From Archaeoglobus sp. JdFR-24 (lineage in GTDB: Archaea; Halobacteriota; Archaeoglobi; Archaeoglobales; Archaeoglobaceae): a stretch of DNA of 55,949 nucleotides. The first letter of the stretch is position 1; every line of letters begins with the position of its first letter. The notes under the pieces were generated by a model. That model worked only from the letters and a program-made list of their open reading frames with translations. It was not told where the DNA came from and searched no databases. The stretch spans positions 1-55,949 of the forward strand of contig MTML01000025.1 in assembly GCA_002011215.1 (NCBI GenBank). The letters run 5' to 3'. The position numbers and the translations under genes are program-made. Shown here piece by piece: positions 27,682 through 34,894 of this stretch.

Positions 27682-28158
27682 ATGATACTCACAACTTCAA
27701 GAAAACCTGGAAGAAAAACAAGATTGCTTGCAAAGGTACTCTCCAGATACATGAACTGGTGGTACATTTCGAGAGGTAAAAAGAGTATTAAAGATGTTTT
27801 CAGTTTGTCAGAGGAGGGTGTTGCAATTTTGGAAGAGATTAAAGGTAATCCTGCTTTTCTTAAAATATATATGGGGGGTGAAGAAGTATTCTCATTAGGG
27901 TTCAATCCAGGTAAGATAAAAAAAATTGAAATGGATGATAGCCCGGTAGTGTTTGTTGGAAAGGTATGGTTTGATCCTACTGTTCTGGGTGCAATTCCAT
28001 CAAATAAAGCCGGTAAAAAATTTACAAAAAAATTTGAAATTGCCAAGAAGGTGTTAGTGAGAAGAAAGAATGGACGAATTTTTATGGATTTCAACTACAA
28101 AGACGATACAGTTTTTAGGCTTTATGTGAGAGGGATGGATGATGAAAGAAAAAGATGA
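27682..28158 (+). CDS. Brix-domain ribosome biogenesis protein (Imp4-like)
   Basis: The 158-residue protein begins MILTTSRKPGRKTRLLAKVLSR, the archaeal Brix signature. It continues with MNWWYISRGKKSIKDVF and a C-terminal FVGKVWFDPTVLGAIPSNKAGK. Eukaryotic relatives (Imp4, Rpf1/2, Ssf1, Brx1) bind pre-rRNA or snoRNA during subunit assembly; the archaeal protein is a minimal single-domain form. A TATA-like AATATTAATA at about 27646-27655 lies some 30 bp before the ATG, so the mRNA may be leaderless. It overlaps pcc1 by 20 bp, beginning a Brix-Pcc1-prefoldin operon that is conserved in archaea. Confidence 0.92.
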   Translation: MILTTSRKPGRKTRLLAKVLSRYMNWWYISRGKKSIKDVFSLSEEGVAILEEIKGNPAFLKIYMGGEEVFSLGFNPGKIKKIEMDDSPVVFVGKVWFDPTVLGAIPSNKAGKKFTKKFEIAKKVLVRRKNGRIFMDFNYKDDTVFRLYVRGMDDERKR

Positions 28159-28411
28159 AGTTAGAATGGTCAATGGATACGAATATCGAGCCAATTTTGA
28201 ATTCAAATTTAAAAAAGATGCTGAAATAATATATGCTGTTCTTAAACCAGAAGAGAATCAGGGAATCAGAAGTGAGGCAAAAATTTATTTAGAGAGAGAT
28301 GCCCTTTTGTTAAGGCTTAAAGCTGAAGATTTAACTTCACTTAGGGCCTCGATGAATACATGGTTGAGGCTCATAAAAATTTGTGAAGAGGTGTTAGAAA
28401 ATGAGTGTTGA
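28139..28411 (+). CDS. KEOPS complex subunit Pcc1
   Basis: The 90-residue protein fits Pcc1: strand YEYRANFEFKFKKDAEIIYAVLKPEE, then RSEAKIYLERDALLLRLKAEDLTSLRASMNTWLRLI, with the SxRAxxNxxLR pattern typical of the family. Pcc1 forms the dimerisation core of KEOPS (Kae1-Bud32-Cgi121-Pcc1), which transfers threonylcarbamoyl to A37 of tRNA; Sua5 at 5.4-6.4 kb supplies the substrate. Two ATGs (28139, 28142) are adjacent. It overlaps Brix by 20 bp and prefoldin beta by 11 bp, so translation is coupled. Confidence 0.92.
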   Translation: MMKEKDEVRMVNGYEYRANFEFKFKKDAEIIYAVLKPEENQGIRSEAKIYLERDALLLRLKAEDLTSLRASMNTWLRLIKICEEVLENEC

Positions 28412-28751
28412 ACTTCCACCGCAAATTCAGAATATGGTTGCTCAAATTCAGCAACTACAACAGCAATTACAGATGGTGCTTAATCAGAAGCTCCAGATAG
28501 ACTCTAAACTTAAAGAGGCTGAGACAGCTCTTGAAGAGCTACAAAAGAGAGGGGATACTGTGGTTTACAAATCAGTTGGTGGAATCCTCGTCATGACGAC
28601 GAGAGATGAGATGATAAAAGAACTCGAAGAGAAAACAGAGACTTTCAAAATAAGGATTAAAACTCTGGAAAGACAGGAAGAGAAGCTCAAAGAAAGACTT
28701 ACTGAGATGCAGAAAAAAATTCAATCCATGCTCGGTCCCCAAGCCGGGTAA
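28401..28751 (+). CDS. pfdB: Prefoldin beta subunit
   Basis: The 116-residue protein is almost entirely coiled coil with a short central beta-hairpin region: N-terminal helix PPQIQNMVAQIQQLQQQL, strand TVVYKSVGGILVMT, then a second charged helix to the end. This is the four-hairpin beta subunit; with two alpha subunits it forms the hexameric jellyfish that hands unfolded proteins to the thermosome. The length is typical. It overlaps pcc1 by 11 bp. Confidence 0.95.
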   Translation: MSVELPPQIQNMVAQIQQLQQQLQMVLNQKLQIDSKLKEAETALEELQKRGDTVVYKSVGGILVMTTRDEMIKELEEKTETFKIRIKTLERQEEKLKERLTEMQKKIQSMLGPQAG

Positions 28752-28791
28752 ATTATTTTAATTTTAGATTTGAATTTAAAGGACTAAACAC

Positions 28792-29001
28792 ATGAAAGAC
28801 TCATTGAGAAGATTCGATATATTTATAGCCTTCACAATGTTTCATTCAGGTATTCTGGTTATACTGTCTGGAGTAATCATTTCACTTTTTTTCCTGAATT
28901 ATCCAACTAACATTATTCTTTCTTTAGCTTCCTTGACAGCAGGAATTCTTTTAATGATTAAAGGAATAAAAATCGGAAAATCAGTGAAAAATCAGAAGTG
29001 A
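28792..29001 (+). CDS. Small two-helix membrane protein
   Basis: The 69-residue protein has two hydrophobic segments, about 10-36 and 40-59, and a basic C-terminus (KGIKIGKSVKNQK). It sits 40 bp after prefoldin beta and 55 bp before the FAD dehydrogenase gene, on the same strand, which supports it being real. I cannot name a family. The short size and composition give no function. Confidence 0.6.
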   Translation: MKDSLRRFDIFIAFTMFHSGILVILSGVIISLFFLNYPTNIILSLASLTAGILLMIKGIKIGKSVKNQK

Positions 29002-29056
29002 AAAATCAGAAAAGGGAAAATATTAAATAGACTTCTTAATTTCAGTTGAGAAATGT

Positions 29057-30463
29057 ATGAAGTTTGATGTAATAATTATCGGTGCTGGTCCAGGTGGGAT
29101 GTTTGCAGCCCACAAGCTCGCTAACAAGCTCAGTGTTGCTGTTTTTGAGATGGGAAGGGACATAGACAAAAGAAAATGCCCAAGTAATCTTTCTGAGAGC
29201 TTTTGTTTGAAATGTGACCCCTGCAATATAACCTCCGGTATTGGTGGTGCCGGAGGACTTTCTGATGGCAAATTGAATTACGTTAAACCAGAATACCCAT
29301 CAAGCTACACCGTTGGTGGAGATTTTCTTGGGCTCGTTGACCCAAAATACCTGCTTGAAAAAATGGACGAGGTGGATTCCATATTTCTGGAGAACGGAGC
29401 ACCCGATGAAGTCTATGGAATGGACAATGGAAGACTTGATGAGTTCCTGAGAAAGGCAAATTCAGCCGGAATAGAGTTCGTTCCTCTAAAGCAGAGGCAT
29501 GTTGGAAGTGATGAGCTCCCTAAGGTCATTAAAAATCTCAAGAACTATTTGGTTGGAAATGGTGTAAAAATCTTCACCAAAACGGCAATAGTCGACATAA
29601 ACCCTGAAGAGAAGAAGGTTGTAACTTCTAAAGGAAAAGAATATTCGTATGAGAAACTGATAATTGGAGTCGGCAGATGGGGAGCAGAATGGTTAGAGAA
29701 GTGGGCCACCCAGCATAAAATGAGGGTAAGCAGAGATGCTGAGGCGAGAGCAATAGATGTGGGCGTTAGAGTTGAGGTTCCAGCTTCTATTATGGACAGT
29801 ATCACATCAGTAATTTATGATCCAAAACTCAGAGTTATAACCAAAAAACACGATGATTATCTAAGAACCTTCTGCACATGCCCCAATGGATGGGTGATTA
29901 GAGAAGATTATGGTGATTTTTGCCTAGTAAATGGGCACAGCAAGGCTAAGGAGAAAACAAATAACACAAATTTCGCACTCTTAGGTCATTACAAATTTAC
30001 CGAGCCTTTTGAGCATCCCAACGAATGGGGAAGAGATCTTGCAAGAATCACAACCAAATTGGGTGGAGGGAATCCAATCGTACAGCGATTAAAGGATCTG
30101 AGACTGGGTAGAAGAAGTACTGAGGGCAGGATTAAAAACAACATTCTTGTTAAACCCACACTTAAAAAGGCCATTCCCGGAGATATAAGTCTGGCTTACC
30201 CTGGCAGAGTTGTTTCAGATATTCTGGATGCTCTGGAACAGCTTGATAAGGTTATTCCCGGAGTCGCTGATGATTCAACCCTGCTTTATGCTCCAGAAAT
30301 TAAGTTCTACTCCCTCAAGCTGAAAGTTGATGGGAGGATGAGGACAAGTATCAAAGACATATATGCAATTGGTGACGGGGCTGGCATCAGCAGAGGCATA
30401 GTCGGAGCGGCTGTGACGGGATTGATAGCTGCAGAGAGTATTCTCAAGGAATTGAAATCCTGA
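29057..30463 (+). CDS. FAD-dependent dehydrogenase (COG2509-like)
   Basis: The 468-residue flavoprotein opens FDVIIIGAGPGGMFAAHKLA (GxGxxG FAD motif) and ends with the second FAD contact IYAIGDGAGISRGIVGAAVTGLIAAESIL. Between them are a Cys-rich segment, KCPSNLSESFCLKCDPCNITSGIGGAGGLSDGKLN, and FCTCPNGWV, features of COG2509 NAD/FAD-utilising dehydrogenases. The Cys cluster may bind a metal or take part in disulfide chemistry. Substrate is unknown in the family. It is followed after 43 bp by purP on the same strand. Confidence 0.85.
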   Translation: MKFDVIIIGAGPGGMFAAHKLANKLSVAVFEMGRDIDKRKCPSNLSESFCLKCDPCNITSGIGGAGGLSDGKLNYVKPEYPSSYTVGGDFLGLVDPKYLLEKMDEVDSIFLENGAPDEVYGMDNGRLDEFLRKANSAGIEFVPLKQRHVGSDELPKVIKNLKNYLVGNGVKIFTKTAIVDINPEEKKVVTSKGKEYSYEKLIIGVGRWGAEWLEKWATQHKMRVSRDAEARAIDVGVRVEVPASIMDSITSVIYDPKLRVITKKHDDYLRTFCTCPNGWVIREDYGDFCLVNGHSKAKEKTNNTNFALLGHYKFTEPFEHPNEWGRDLARITTKLGGGNPIVQRLKDLRLGRRSTEGRIKNNILVKPTLKKAIPGDISLAYPGRVVSDILDALEQLDKVIPGVADDSTLLYAPEIKFYSLKLKVDGRMRTSIKDIYAIGDGAGISRGIVGAAVTGLIAAESILKELKS

Positions 30464-30506
30464 AACGTCTGAAATTTTATTAAGTTTAAAAATTGAGGGT
30501 GCGGAT

Positions 30507-31631
30507 ATGAACACGACTGAGAAAGTCAGGAAAATTGCTGAAGGGTATGAAGATGTTTCGGTAGGAATATTTGGTTCACATTCTGCCAAGGAGACTGGAA
30601 TTTCAGCTAAAAGCTTTGGTTTAAAGACAGTAATTGTTGTTCAGAAGGGGAGAGAGAGACTTTACACAGATTTCAACAGACATCTTTATGATGAGATTAT
30701 CGTTCTTGATTCCTTCAAAGATATTCTAAAAAAGGACGTTCAAGAGAGGCTCATCGAACTCAATACTATTTTTATTCCAAACAGAAGCTTTGCAGTTTAT
30801 GTCGGCTATGATGGCATAGAAAACGAATTCATGGTCCCAGTTTATGGAAACAGATACATGTTGAGAGCTGAAGAGAGAGGATACGAGAAGGGACAGTACT
30901 ATCTTTTACAAAAGGCTGGTTTAAGATTTCCAGTCGAATTTTCCTCTCCCGAAGAGATCGACAGGCTTGTTGTAGTTAAAGTACAGCAGGCTGCAAACCC
31001 GCTCGAGAGAGCTTTCTTTTACGCAGTCTCCCCGGAAGACTATTACAGACAGGCCGAAGAGCTTCTGAAAGAAGGAATTATTAATGAAGAAGGTTTGCGA
31101 AAGGCAAGAATTGAAGAGTATGTTCTGGGTGCAAGATTCAATGCAAACTTCCACAGTTATGCCCTGAAGGATGTTTTCGGAGACTTCGATTTTGTTGGTT
31201 TTTCGGACAGGAGACAGGTTAATTTACAGGGCTTTCTTAATCTTCCTGCCAAGGATCAGCTGAAAATAAACATACCTGTGAAAAACGAGGAGATAGGACA
31301 TTTTGGTGTAACGATGAGAGAGAGCAAACAGCAGATGGTCTATGAATGTGCTGAAAAATTCATACGCACATGCGAAAAAGAGTATTCCCCTGGGATAATT
31401 GGTTTATTCGGGTTGCAGGGTGCTATTGCCTACACCAGCAATAAACTTGAATTTGTAATCTTCGATGTTTCCCCAAGAGTTCCAGGCGATCCGGCAATAG
31501 GTCCAACCTCACCGGAGATGAGGAATCTCAAAATAAAGCATGGATTGAACATTGAAGATCCACTGGATCTGACCATGATGGAAATTATAAGAGCCAGGGA
31601 ACTCGAGAGGCTCGGAGAGATTGTAACCTGA
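30507..31631 (+). CDS. purP: PurP-family formate-dependent AICAR ligase (FAICAR synthetase)
   Basis: The 374-residue protein shows the PurP two-part structure. The N-terminal DUF1246 region has VGIFGSHSAKETGISAKSFG and GRERLYTDFNRHLYDEII. The ATP-grasp-like C-terminal DUF1297 region has EYVLGARFNANFHSYALKD, ENEIGHFG-like NEEIGHFGVTMRES and FEVS-like FDVSPRVPGDPAIGPTSPEM. PurP converts AICAR, formate and ATP to FAICAR in purine synthesis, replacing the folate-dependent PurH step in archaea. Some archaea have two PurP paralogues of which only one may be active, so the assignment is to family with probable function. GGGTG precedes the ATG. Confidence 0.88.
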   Translation: MNTTEKVRKIAEGYEDVSVGIFGSHSAKETGISAKSFGLKTVIVVQKGRERLYTDFNRHLYDEIIVLDSFKDILKKDVQERLIELNTIFIPNRSFAVYVGYDGIENEFMVPVYGNRYMLRAEERGYEKGQYYLLQKAGLRFPVEFSSPEEIDRLVVVKVQQAANPLERAFFYAVSPEDYYRQAEELLKEGIINEEGLRKARIEEYVLGARFNANFHSYALKDVFGDFDFVGFSDRRQVNLQGFLNLPAKDQLKINIPVKNEEIGHFGVTMRESKQQMVYECAEKFIRTCEKEYSPGIIGLFGLQGAIAYTSNKLEFVIFDVSPRVPGDPAIGPTSPEMRNLKIKHGLNIEDPLDLTMMEIIRARELERLGEIVT

Positions 31632-31747
31632 GACCGACTTAGGAAGGTAACAGATTTCGAGAGTGATCAGATAAGAGCATGTACCTTACAATTAAACACA
31701 ACTTATTTATTCATCTTTTTTAATTATCTTTTTTAGTATACAACTGG

Positions 31748-31843
31748 ATGAGGGTGGCTGGAGTAGATGTGCCACCTGTTAAAGAGAATAGTAGGAAAAA
31801 TCTTTTGCTTATTCCCGCCAATGGAGGTGATTTGAATGGATGA
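31748..31843 (+). CDS. Possible 31-codon upstream ORF overlapping the superoxide reductase start
   Basis: ATG 31748 opens a 31-residue frame (start MRVAGVDVPPVKENSRK) that ends TGA at 31841-31843, overlapping the sorA ATG (31836) by 8 bp. TTTTTAATTAT at 31716-31726 lies about 27 bp upstream, so an mRNA could begin at this ATG and be leaderless. The ribosome would then terminate right at the next start, suggesting translational coupling. No similarity is visible; it may equally be plain leader sequence. Confidence 0.3.
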   Translation: MRVAGVDVPPVKENSRKNLLLIPANGGDLNG

Positions 31844-32222
31844 ACTCTTTCAGACAGCAGACTGGAAAAAAGAGAAACACGTTCCGGTAATTGAGGTTCA
31901 GGAGAAGGTTGAAAAGGGATCAAACACAAAGGTAACTGTCAGTGTAGGGAAGGAGATGCCTCATCCCAACACCACAGAGCACCACATTAGATGGATAGAA
32001 CTGACATTCCTTCCAGAAGGAGAGAAGTTCCCATACCAAATAGGCAGGGCAGAATTCTTATCCCATGGCGAATCAATGAATGGTCCGAACACAAGCACAG
32101 TATATACCGAACCAGTAGCTATGTTTTACTTCAGAACTGAAAAACCCGGAAAACTGATAGCAACCTCGTATTGCAATATTCATGGACTCTGGAAGAGTGA
32201 GAAAGAAATAAAGGTTGAGTGA
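31836..32222 (+). CDS. Superoxide reductase (neelaredoxin, 1Fe type)
   Basis: The 128-residue protein is a class II superoxide reductase. Iron ligands are visible: Glu/His in KKEKHVPVIE, His residues in HPNTTEHHIRWIEL, and Cys and His in TSYCNIHGLWKS near the C-terminus. The N-terminal desulforedoxin domain is absent, so it is a neelaredoxin. It reduces superoxide to hydrogen peroxide in anaerobes without making oxygen; electrons usually come from rubredoxin. A very strong GGAGGTGAT precedes the ATG by about 5 bp. It faces a flavoprotein-rhodanese gene on the other strand. Confidence 0.95.
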   Translation: MDELFQTADWKKEKHVPVIEVQEKVEKGSNTKVTVSVGKEMPHPNTTEHHIRWIELTFLPEGEKFPYQIGRAEFLSHGESMNGPNTSTVYTEPVAMFYFRTEKPGKLIATSYCNIHGLWKSEKEIKVE

Positions 32223-32369
32223 TCCGTATTTTCATTTTTTAAATTTTTAAACTGCCTCTCCATTGCACAATCCATTAACCGATTGAATTTGTTTTTAAGA
32301 TTTTGAGTGGACTGTAAAATGAATAGCTCTCTAATCACTTTTATACAGTTCAAGATCTCTTAGCACCTT

Positions 32370-32440
32370 TAGTAGCTATGATTTTTTATGGAATCCACGG
32401 CAGAAGACGCGCCTACTTTGTAGGTGGGCGGTTTACTCAT
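32370..32440. other. GC-rich stem-loop in an AT-rich spacer, possible mobile-element end
   Basis: Within the convergent spacer 32223-32453, the segment 32390-32432 is strikingly GC-rich. CGCCTAC at 32410-32416 pairs with GTAGGTG at 32420-32426 (loop TTT, one G-T pair). It is flanked by GGCAGAAGACG upstream and GGTTTACTCAT downstream. A hairpin with a GAAG flank and a following TTxA-rich stretch recalls the right end, or omega-RNA scaffold, of IS200/IS605 elements, but no transposase or TnpB is near. Confidence 0.4.
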
Positions 32441-32453
32441 ATTTTTTGCCATT

Positions 32454-33731
32454 CTAAACCTCTATTTCGTATCCCTTTTCCACCCATTCCTTGAATGAAC
32501 CCCTAAAATCATAAACATTGCAAAAACCCATTTTGATCAGCTTTTTTGCAACTATGGTGCTTGCAGGACAATCATAATCCCTCGAATAAACATATATTTC
32601 TTCAACCTCCTTCAATTGAGATTCAAGTTCCTCAATTTTTCCAATCGTAGCAAAAATGGCCTGTGGAATGTGACCCCTGTCATAATCTTCTCTATCTCTA
32701 ACATCAATTAGCAGAATCCTCCTGTTTGATTCCAATACTGACTCTAACGCCATTTTCACATCTTCTGCTTTGGCGATCATTGGATTGGCATAGCTATCTA
32801 TGATGCATGTATAAACTGGCCTTCCTGTAATAAATCTGTAGGCAGAATAAGCTGCAATTACGCCCTGTGCTGAAGAGATTATTGCCTGCTTAAAATTCAT
32901 TGCAACCACATCACCGGCCGCAAACACACCCGGAACGTTTGTCTCCATCTTCATGTTCACCAATATTTCACCGTGGTCGTTAACTTTAACCCCAAGCTTT
33001 GAGGCGAGTTTCGAATTAGGAAGTCCACCTACAGATATAAAAGCTCCCTCCACCTTTACCCAGTCCTTTCCCCGGTATTCTTTATCCAGAACAATTCTTT
33101 TAAGACTTTCGTCTCCTTCAAATGAGAGGACATTATAGCCATTCAAAACCTCTACATTATTTAAATTCTGAAGTTTTCTCAAATTTGTTGGTTCACCGTG
33201 GAGATCATCACCTCTATTAATCAAATAAACCTTCTCTGCATACCCGGACAATACGATAGCTTCTACTACTGCACCATCCCCTCCACCGATAACCGCAACC
33301 CTTTTTTTAGCATAACTGGGACCATCACAAAAGGCACAGTAATGGATATTTTTGTTTTCAAATCGATCATATCCTCTAACTTTCAGTTTTCTTCTTTCTG
33401 TACCTGTAGCGATTATTAAAGACCTTGAGAATCTCTCCAAATCTTCAGTTACAACTTTAAATTTATTCCCTTCAATAGATGCATCGAGTACTTCTTTTTC
33501 CACTATCTCTATACCATAACTGGTTGCATGGTCCTCCAACAAATCTATTAGTTCAAATGTTTTGATTTTCTTAAATCCTGGCCAGTTTTCAATGAAATTA
33601 GTGAGAGTTATAGTTCCACCAATCTCCTTTCCGATTACAGCAGCCTTTAAACCCAACCTTCCAGCATACATTCCTGCCGACAGAGCGGCTACTCCACCAC
33701 CTATCACTACCACATCGTACATAGTGTACAT
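32454..33731 (-). CDS. Thioredoxin-reductase-like flavoprotein fused to a C-terminal rhodanese domain
   Basis: About 425 residues. The N-terminal FAD domain opens YDVVVIGGGVAALSAGMYAGRLGL. A redox motif CAFC (HYCAFCDG) replaces the usual CATC near residue 134. An NAD(P) fold has VIGGGDGAVVEAIVLSGYAEKVYLINRGDD, but the HRRxxxRA motif for NADPH phosphate is missing, so NADH or another donor is likely. A second FAD motif is GVFAAGDVVAMNFKQA. Residues about 325-425 form a rhodanese domain (ILLIDVRDREDYDRGHIPQAI). Its active loop reads YSRDYDCPAS: serine where Cys is usual, with a downstream Cys kept. GGGTGG precedes ATG 33731. A separate rhodanese gene lies 41 bp upstream. Confidence 0.9.
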   Translation of the reverse strand: MYTMYDVVVIGGGVAALSAGMYAGRLGLKAAVIGKEIGGTITLTNFIENWPGFKKIKTFELIDLLEDHATSYGIEIVEKEVLDASIEGNKFKVVTEDLERFSRSLIIATGTERRKLKVRGYDRFENKNIHYCAFCDGPSYAKKRVAVIGGGDGAVVEAIVLSGYAEKVYLINRGDDLHGEPTNLRKLQNLNNVEVLNGYNVLSFEGDESLKRIVLDKEYRGKDWVKVEGAFISVGGLPNSKLASKLGVKVNDHGEILVNMKMETNVPGVFAAGDVVAMNFKQAIISSAQGVIAAYSAYRFITGRPVYTCIIDSYANPMIAKAEDVKMALESVLESNRRILLIDVRDREDYDRGHIPQAIFATIGKIEELESQLKEVEEIYVYSRDYDCPASTIVAKKLIKMGFCNVYDFRGSFKEWVEKGYEIEV

Positions 33732-33772
33732 TGTATAAACCACCCTACTCTTTCGTTAGATTTAAAAGTGAA

Positions 33773-34093
33773 TTAGCTCTTGCTCTCAACAGGAAAACCT
33801 GCCTTTTTCCAGTCTTCCAATCCTCCAGCAAAATCTTTAACATTATATCCAAGCCTTCTCAATTTCCTGTAAGCTTTGGGACTGAGGGGGCACTCAGATG
33901 ACTGACAGTAAACCACTATAAGACCACTTTTGTCTAAAAGGTTTAGTTTTTTATCGATCTCATCAAGTGGAATATTAATAGATCCCGGAATATGCTCTTT
34001 AGAATATGATTCAGAAGACCTCACATCTATAAGAGTTATTCCTCCCTTTTCAAGCAGATCCTTCAATTCTTCTACTGTTAAAGCACCCTCCAT
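33773..34093 (-). CDS. Rhodanese-like sulfurtransferase domain protein
   Basis: The 106-residue protein is a single rhodanese domain: ITLIDVRSSESYSKEHIPGSINIPLDEI, the active loop IVVYCQSSECPLSPKAY with the catalytic Cys in YC, and a C-terminal NVKDFAGGLEDWKKAGFPVE. Its loop aligns position by position with the rhodanese domain of the downstream fusion gene, suggesting duplication. It would move persulfide sulfur. ATG 34093 was chosen because GGAGG lies 6 bp upstream; an in-frame ATG at 34108 has none. It probably shares a transcript with the fusion gene. Confidence 0.9.
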   Translation of the reverse strand: MEGALTVEELKDLLEKGGITLIDVRSSESYSKEHIPGSINIPLDEIDKKLNLLDKSGLIVVYCQSSECPLSPKAYRKLRRLGYNVKDFAGGLEDWKKAGFPVESKS

Positions 34094-34276
34094 AACAATC
34101 CTCCACATAAAAATTAAGTTTTATGAGATATATATTTTACTATATAGCATTTGTTAATCAATTTTTTAAACCTATAAGTAAAGCTTAAAAGAATTCAACA
34201 GAAAAATACGGATCTTCAGATCAGCAACTTTAAAAAACTGAAATAGTTCAGAAAAATTTGATTTGTTGAATATAAA

Positions 34277-34654
34277 TTACTCAATAAGAATCGCGTTGAT
34301 TAATCCTTCCTGAGAAGGCCTGTTCGTAACTCTGGCCTTACCCAGTGGTGTTTCGATTATTGCTCCCTTTGTTATGACATTCTTTCTTGCATAATGCACG
34401 TGAGCTTTATTTTCGATGACATTTGTAATTTCTACCTTGGCAACCTTATTTTCTGATGGAACGTAAACATTTGCAAACTTATCCATTACAAGCTTTATTT
34501 TAACATTTCCTCCTCTTGCCCTGACTTTCTTAACTTTTCTATCGCCAATCAAGGTTTCAACCTGCGGCCTGCCCATCTCATATTTTCTTTTTTTCCTCGC
34601 AGCCCGGATCAATTTTCCAGTGCTTGATCTCCTACTTCTACCCTGCCAAACCAT
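34277..34654 (-). CDS. Ribosomal protein S8e
   Basis: The 125-residue basic protein has the eS8/S8e family features: MVWQGRSRRSSTGKLIRAARKKRKYEMGR at the N-terminus, RARGGNVKIKLV, and the ending KNVITKGAIIETPLGKARVTNRPSQEGLINAIL. It binds the small subunit and is found only in archaea and eukaryotes. A GGTGAT lies 8 bp before the ATG. Its leader holds an array of four copies of a 28-bp repeat. No other ribosomal protein gene is adjacent. Confidence 0.97.
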   Translation of the reverse strand: MVWQGRSRRSSTGKLIRAARKKRKYEMGRPQVETLIGDRKVKKVRARGGNVKIKLVMDKFANVYVPSENKVAKVEITNVIENKAHVHYARKNVITKGAIIETPLGKARVTNRPSQEGLINAILIE

Positions 34655-34673
34655 TTCAAATCACCTTTTTGCT

Positions 34674-34771
34674 TTTCCACACGTCCTTTAGACTTTGTAC
34701 CTTTCCACACGTCCTTTAGACTTTGTATCTTTCCACACGTCCTTTAGACTTTGTATCTTTCCACACGTCCT
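34674..34771. repeat. 28-bp tandem repeat array (3.5 copies) in the S8e leader
   Basis: Three near-identical 28-bp units start at 34674, 34702 and 34730, and a partial fourth of 14 bp starts at 34758. The first unit differs from the others at one base (TACC for TATC). Each unit contains GGACGTGTGG on the minus strand (four copies, including the partial unit). The array lies between a TATA-like element at about 34819-34830 and the S8e ATG at 34654, so it is probably transcribed as part of the S8e leader. Confidence 0.9.
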
Positions 34772-34818
34772 CAGGCATTGATTGTACATGCTGATTGCAT
34801 AACTCGCCAATCCCACTA

Positions 34819-34830
34819 CTTAAATATTTT
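34819..34830 (-). promoter_or_regulatory. TATA-like promoter element for S8e
   Basis: On the minus strand AAATATTTAAGT lies about 165-176 bp before the S8e ATG, upstream of the repeat array. If it is the promoter, the S8e mRNA has a leader of about 140 nt that includes all repeat copies. No other TATA-like element is obvious nearer the gene. Confidence 0.4.
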
Positions 34831-34894
34831 TTCCCCTTTAAACCTTTAAACCCGGCCTGATGAAGAATCCGCAAATCATAGAATTCCCGTAGAA

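Noticed and set aside
34674..34771. CRISPR array
   Set aside because: The 28-bp units are directly adjacent with no spacers and no cas gene is near, so this is a plain tandem repeat.
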